From Epsilonproteobacteria bacterium UBA4036 (GTDB lineage Bacteria; Campylobacterota; Campylobacteria; Campylobacterales; Arcobacteraceae), in contig DGAG01000007.1 in assembly GCA_002382325.1 (NCBI GenBank), positions 62,001 through 126,000 on the forward strand: DNA of 64,000 nt. Reading direction: 5' to 3'. Each line of letters begins with the position of its first letter. The stretch's first letter is position 1. Shown piece by piece: positions 60,128 to 64,000 of this stretch. Position numbers and translations under genes: made by a program. The notes below the pieces were generated by a model. It was not told where the DNA came from and ran no database searches. It was given only the letters and a program-made list of their open reading frames with translations.

Positions 60128-62210
60128 AAAAATCCTTATATTATCCCTCGTTTTACTTAATTTAAACGCCAAAGAAGAAGAAAAATATCAAATTAATGCC
60201 AAAAATTTAGATACTCAAAATAATATTGTGATTGCCACGGGAAATGTAGTGGTATTTTCTAAAACCTATTTTATGACTGCAAATAAAGCCATTTATGATA
60301 AAGAGAATAATACGTTTGAGCTTTTTGATGATGTTGTTATTTTAAAAGACAATATATTGCAAGCTCAAAGCAATTATGCTTTTGTCAATATGGAAGATGA
60401 ATCGATGATTCAAAACCCCACATTACTTTTAGATAAACCTTCAAGCGTTTGGATTAACTCAAAAGCTTCTTCAAAAACGGCAAATATTGTGAATTTGGAA
60501 AGCTCAATTCTTTCAAGTTGTGATTGTGAAGACCCTTTTTGGAGTATGCGATTTTCAAGCGGAGATTACGATACCCAAGATCAATGGATTAATACCTTTA
60601 ATACACGATTGTATATAAAAAATGTTCCGGTTTTTTATACCCCTTATTTTGGTTTTTCTACGGATACGACACGAAGAACAGGATTATTATTTCCTAAAAT
60701 AGGGTATTCGGGTTCAGAAGGGTTTGTTTATGGACAACCTATTTATTTCGCACCAGCTGATAATTACGATATAGAATTGGTACCCCAAATTAGAACTAAC
60801 AGAGGGGAGGGGATTCATGGGTATTTTAGATATGCTGATTCTCCTTACTCTATGCTCAAATTTGAAAGTGGTCTTTTTGTTGAACACAGTGATTACGCCG
60901 AAGAAGAGAATTTAAAAAATAAAAAACATTTTGGTTGGAATGTGGATTACCAACGAACAAATCTTTTTGCCCAACAAGAAGATCATCAAGATGGTTTATA
61001 TTTAAATGCCAATTGGCTTAATGATGTTGATTATTCTGAAATTGAGAACGTACGATTTGGTAAAAATGACACTCGAAGAGTTGAGTCAAAACTAAATTAT
61101 TTTTATAAAACCCCTGAATATTATGCAGGGTCTTATTTGCGATACTATTTAGAAACATCATTGGAAAGTAATGACAGTGTTATTCAACAACTGCCTCAAA
61201 TTCAGTTGCATAAATTTTCAAAACCCATTTTATTTGATGAACTTTTGTATTCAGCTGATCTACGATATACCAACTATTCAAGACAACTGGGCTTAAATGC
61301 TCAACAATATGACCTAAGTATTCCCATTTATTATGGGTTTTCACTTTTTGACGATTATATAAGAGTAACTTTAAAAGAAGAGATTTCGATGTCTCGATTG
61401 GAATATGATAAAGGGATCTCTTCTTATAATAATGGTATGTTTGTGCAAAATCGACATATCATTGAAGTAGGAACGGACCTTTTAAAACCGTATGAAGAGT
61501 ATTTGCATACAGTTAATTTCAATACAGAACTGTCAATTCCCAACAGTGCAAGAACACGAGGGGATTTATATGTTTTAACCAATAACAGCACTGAATTGGC
61601 TCCTTTTCCTGTTACAAAAGATCAAAAAACACTCAGTTTTTCTTTAAACCACTCTTTATATGACAGAGAAGATTTAAAACAAATTATTAATCATAAAATT
61701 AAACAAGCCATTATTTATGATGATTATGATAATTCAACCTTGGGTGATTTTGAAAATGAAGTGACCTTTAATTATATTTTGGGTTCAATATATAATCGGA
61801 TTAAATACAGCAACCAAGATGATACGTTAATTGAATCCTCTTCGGGATTTAGTTTAAGTTACGATTGGTTTGCTTTTAATGCCAACCATTATATGTCTAA
61901 AGATACGCCAAATTCAGGAAAAGAAGAATTAGAATCGTATATGTTAGCTGCAACAGCACGATTTGCTCGAGATTATTGGCTAACGTATCAAGTCAATTAC
62001 AATTTAATTGATGATATTAAAAGCAGAGAAGCACTTATTTTTACGGTCAATGATAAGTGTTGGCGACTCAATATAAGTTTTGAGAAAGAACAAGAATCAA
62101 CTTCTACGATTTACGGACATAAAATAAAAAATCAAGACGTTGTTTATTTTGAATTGGAATTAAAACCTTTGGGTGGAATAAATCAATCGTATAATCTTGG
62201 TGAAAGTTAA
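60120..62210 (+). CDS. lptD: LPS assembly protein LptD
   Basis: A 696-residue outer-membrane protein with a signal peptide (about 1-18, cut near LNA-KE). The N-terminal LptA/OstA-like jellyroll (about 25-110; YQINAKNLDTQNNIVIATGNVVV) is followed by a beta-barrel. RFSSGDYDT and NVPVFYTPYFGFSTDTTRRTGLLFP, read in parts, are standard LptD landmarks. CDCEDP near residue 139 gives a close cysteine pair. It inserts LPS into the outer leaflet with LptE. It overlaps the next gene by 1 nt. Confidence 0.9.
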   Translation: MLKKILILSLVLLNLNAKEEEKYQINAKNLDTQNNIVIATGNVVVFSKTYFMTANKAIYDKENNTFELFDDVVILKDNILQAQSNYAFVNMEDESMIQNPTLLLDKPSSVWINSKASSKTANIVNLESSILSSCDCEDPFWSMRFSSGDYDTQDQWINTFNTRLYIKNVPVFYTPYFGFSTDTTRRTGLLFPKIGYSGSEGFVYGQPIYFAPADNYDIELVPQIRTNRGEGIHGYFRYADSPYSMLKFESGLFVEHSDYAEEENLKNKKHFGWNVDYQRTNLFAQQEDHQDGLYLNANWLNDVDYSEIENVRFGKNDTRRVESKLNYFYKTPEYYAGSYLRYYLETSLESNDSVIQQLPQIQLHKFSKPILFDELLYSADLRYTNYSRQLGLNAQQYDLSIPIYYGFSLFDDYIRVTLKEEISMSRLEYDKGISSYNNGMFVQNRHIIEVGTDLLKPYEEYLHTVNFNTELSIPNSARTRGDLYVLTNNSTELAPFPVTKDQKTLSFSLNHSLYDREDLKQIINHKIKQAIIYDDYDNSTLGDFENEVTFNYILGSIYNRIKYSNQDDTLIESSSGFSLSYDWFAFNANHYMSKDTPNSGKEELESYMLAATARFARDYWLTYQVNYNLIDDIKSREALIFTVNDKCWRLNISFEKEQESTSTIYGHKIKNQDVVYFELELKPLGGINQSYNLGES

Positions 62211-62860
62211 TGAGTTTTAATAAAAAATATTTTAAAAATAGAAAAGAAGCGGCAGCGTTATTGTTAGATGTATTGCCTTCAGATACCATGAAGTTTGAAG
62301 ATTGGATTGTTATTGCAACATCAGCAGGGAGTGTTCCTATTGCTTATGAGCTTTCACAAGTGTTAAAATCATCATTTGATTTTATGTTTTCACACAAAAT
62401 AGAGGCTCCCAATAATGAAGAGTGTGAAATTGCCATTGTAACTGAAAGTGAGGAGGTTGTAATTCATGAAGAGTTAGTTAAAGCGTTTGATATTAGTTTA
62501 GATTATGTCTTTTCAAAATCAAGAAATGTGTATGAAAATGAGGTTTTGAAGTACATTCAAAAATACAGAAAAGGTGATAAATTAGCCAATCTTCATAATA
62601 AAAATGTATTATTGGTCGATGAAGGATTAAATACCAGTTTAACCATGATGGCGTGTATAAAAACAGCCATTAATTTAAAAGCTAAATCGGTTTCTGTTGC
62701 AGTTCCCATATTGCCAACAGTCAGCGCTCCCATTATTGAATCCATTGCAGATGACTTATATTATGTCAAAAAATTGGACCATTTTGTTAGTATAGATTTT
62801 TATTATGAAGAGTTAGAAGAAATCACCTTTGAGAGAATTAAAGAGATTATTAAAGGATAA
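62210..62860 (+). CDS. Phosphoribosyltransferase-family protein
   Basis: A 216-residue protein of the type I phosphoribosyltransferase fold. The PRPP loop region is VLLVDEGLNTSLTMMACIKT (about 139-158), where most members have VDDxxxTG(A/S)T. Here the aspartates are partly replaced (VDEGLNTS), so binding of PRPP may be weakened or changed. The N-terminal half has VIATSAGSVPIAYELS, the usual flexible-loop region. Substrate unknown. It lies 3 nt before pnp in a compact operon. Confidence 0.7.
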   Translation: MSFNKKYFKNRKEAAALLLDVLPSDTMKFEDWIVIATSAGSVPIAYELSQVLKSSFDFMFSHKIEAPNNEECEIAIVTESEEVVIHEELVKAFDISLDYVFSKSRNVYENEVLKYIQKYRKGDKLANLHNKNVLLVDEGLNTSLTMMACIKTAINLKAKSVSVAVPILPTVSAPIIESIADDLYYVKKLDHFVSIDFYYEELEEITFERIKEIIKG

Positions 62861-62863
62861 AAA

Positions 62864-64000
62864 ATGTCAGTAGTATGTGAATTTGAATTATGTGGAAAAG
62901 AAGAAATTTATGAGTTTAATAAAGTTGCCAAACAAGCCAATGGCTCTGTGTTGGCAAAAATGGGTAAAGCCGTTGTTTTAGCAACAGTTGTCAGTGAATT
63001 TGATAATCCTGTTGAAGAAGATTTTACCCCATTAACGGTACAATATTTAGAAAAAACATACGCTGCAGCAAAAGTTCCAGGAGGATTTTTTAAACGAGAG
63101 GCCAAGCCCAGCGAGTTTGAAACGCTCACTGCTCGTGTTATCGACAGAAGTTTACGGCCACTTTTCCCTAAAGGATATGTTTATCCCACAACAATAACCG
63201 TAATGGTTTTAAGTGCAGATAAAGATGTCGATATTCAAGCAATGGCTTTAAATGCAGCTTCTGCAGCACTGTATACGTCAAATCTTCCTATTAAAAAATC
63301 AGTTGCTGGGGTACGAGTAGGAAGAATTAACAATGAATTTGTTATTAATCCAACCGATATGCAAATGAGCGAATCAACTCTTGACTTATTTGTAGCAGGA
63401 AGCAAAGAAGAGCTTTTAATGATTGAAATGAAAGCAATGGCTTCTGAAGAGATGATTGAGGTTGATATTGAGGCTTTTACAAAAATACATAAAGCCAATG
63501 AAATGAGTGAAGATGAGTTAGTAGAAGCCATTTTAGTTGCACAAAACGCGTTAAAAGAGGCAAATGAAGTGTATGAAAGTGGTTTTAAAGAAGCGTGTAA
63601 AGAGGTGGTTAATGTTGAATTAATTGAGTTTACTATTGATTCTTCATTAATAACGTACGTTAAAGAGAACTATACTCCTCAAATTAAAGATGCCATTAAA
63701 AAATTGGCAAAAAGTGAACGAGCAACCGAACTTAAAGAGGTTGCAAAAGCGATATTTAAAGATGATTATTGCACCAACCATGTCATTTCATATGAGAACG
63801 TTTACCAAGCTGTTAATATTGTAAAAAGAGATTTGGTACGAAATATGATTGTTGGTGAAAAAGTCAGAGCCGATGGAAGAGGGCTTAAGCAAGTTCGCCC
63901 CATTAGTATTGAGACAAATATTTTACCTTCTGCGCACTCATCGTGTTTATTTACGCGAGGTGAAACACAAGCTTTGGTTGTAGGAACACTTGCTGATGCA
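62864..64000 (+). CDS. pnp: Polyribonucleotide nucleotidyltransferase, N-terminal part
   Basis: The first 379 residues of PNPase; the window ends inside the gene. The first RNase PH domain has GSVLAKMGKAVVLATVV and KVPGGFFKREAKPSEFETLTARVIDRSLRPLFP (read in parts). The helical linker follows (about 205-305), then the start of the second RNase PH domain with RADGRGLKQVRPIS and LFTRGETQALVVGTL. The KH and S1 RNA-binding domains lie beyond the end. It degrades RNA 3' to 5' using phosphate. Confidence 0.95.
   Translation, partial: MSVVCEFELCGKEEIYEFNKVAKQANGSVLAKMGKAVVLATVVSEFDNPVEEDFTPLTVQYLEKTYAAAKVPGGFFKREAKPSEFETLTARVIDRSLRPLFPKGYVYPTTITVMVLSADKDVDIQAMALNAASAALYTSNLPIKKSVAGVRVGRINNEFVINPTDMQMSESTLDLFVAGSKEELLMIEMKAMASEEMIEVDIEAFTKIHKANEMSEDELVEAILVAQNALKEANEVYESGFKEACKEVVNVELIEFTIDSSLITYVKENYTPQIKDAIKKLAKSERATELKEVAKAIFKDDYCTNHVISYENVYQAVNIVKRDLVRNMIVGEKVRADGRGLKQVRPISIETNILPSAHSSCLFTRGETQALVVGTLADA

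Noticed and set aside
1..64000. tRNA, rRNA or transposase genes
   Set aside because: None could be recognised on either strand.

Overview
The window is about 64 kb of AT-rich (roughly one-third GC) bacterial chromosome. It looks like Campylobacterota, most probably Arcobacteraceae. The reasons are frequent TTG starts, TATAAT-type -10 boxes with little sign of a -35, a Campylobacter-style sulfite dehydrogenase pair (sorAB), a 6S RNA directly ahead of purD, and the gene string purD-RDD-lptD-phosphoribosyltransferase-pnp. I see no tRNA, rRNA, CRISPR array, prophage or transposase.

Layout. 1-2.8 kb: the end of a response regulator, a small histidine kinase and exbB-exbD-tonB. 2.9-6.5 kb: a chemoreceptor with a c-heme motif in its periplasmic domain, a HAD phosphatase, a candidate small RNA and a UreH/TauE-type membrane protein. 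6.5-11.8 kb: a vitamin B12 module (cobJ/cbiH-like methyltransferase, a small leader-like ORF, btuB-btuF-btuD-btuC) that would use the TonB system next door. 12-19.8 kb: TDT transporter, aldo/keto reductase, methyltransferase, then ybgC, a PLD-like nuclease, an M48 protease, rmuC and an SO_0444-type metal permease. 19.9-38.1 kb, all on the minus strand: a type I secretion and giant-adhesin locus. Read 5' to 3' it has a sensor kinase with two solute-binding domains, an OmpR-family regulator, a diguanylate cyclase with an intact I-site, TolC, a double-OmpA protein, the ABC exporter, HlyD, a LuxR-type regulator and a 1902-residue adhesin with a LapA-like retention module. 38.2-41.5 kb: moeA, a MITE-like element with 33-bp terminal inverted repeats, and sorAB. 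41.6-48.2 kb: a degenerate proline-dehydrogenase-like protein, a ttcA-like gene, a miniature flagellar-rod-like protein, SulP, pssA, ppx and a FlaC-like flagellin. 48.4-64 kb: a housekeeping run (ilvBN, lpxD, ftsK, hpf, der, sulP, hemD, 6S RNA, purD, RDD, lptD, phosphoribosyltransferase, pnp truncated by the window end).

Most noteworthy points. (1) Three convergent intergenic spacers are each filled by two opposed arms of strictly 7-nt-periodic repeats, with a different heptamer at each locus. (2) The adhesin locus resembles the Shewanella bpf and Pseudomonas lap systems but has no LapG/LapD pair. It instead has its own two-component system, cyclase and LuxR regulator, and a near-identical 11-bp-period direct repeat lies upstream of both the cyclase and tolC. 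(3) A 270-bp MITE-like element sits between moeA and sorA. (4) A protein with the order of PutA proline-dehydrogenase landmarks has lost the catalytic ones. Family calls rest on motif recognition by eye. No database search was run.
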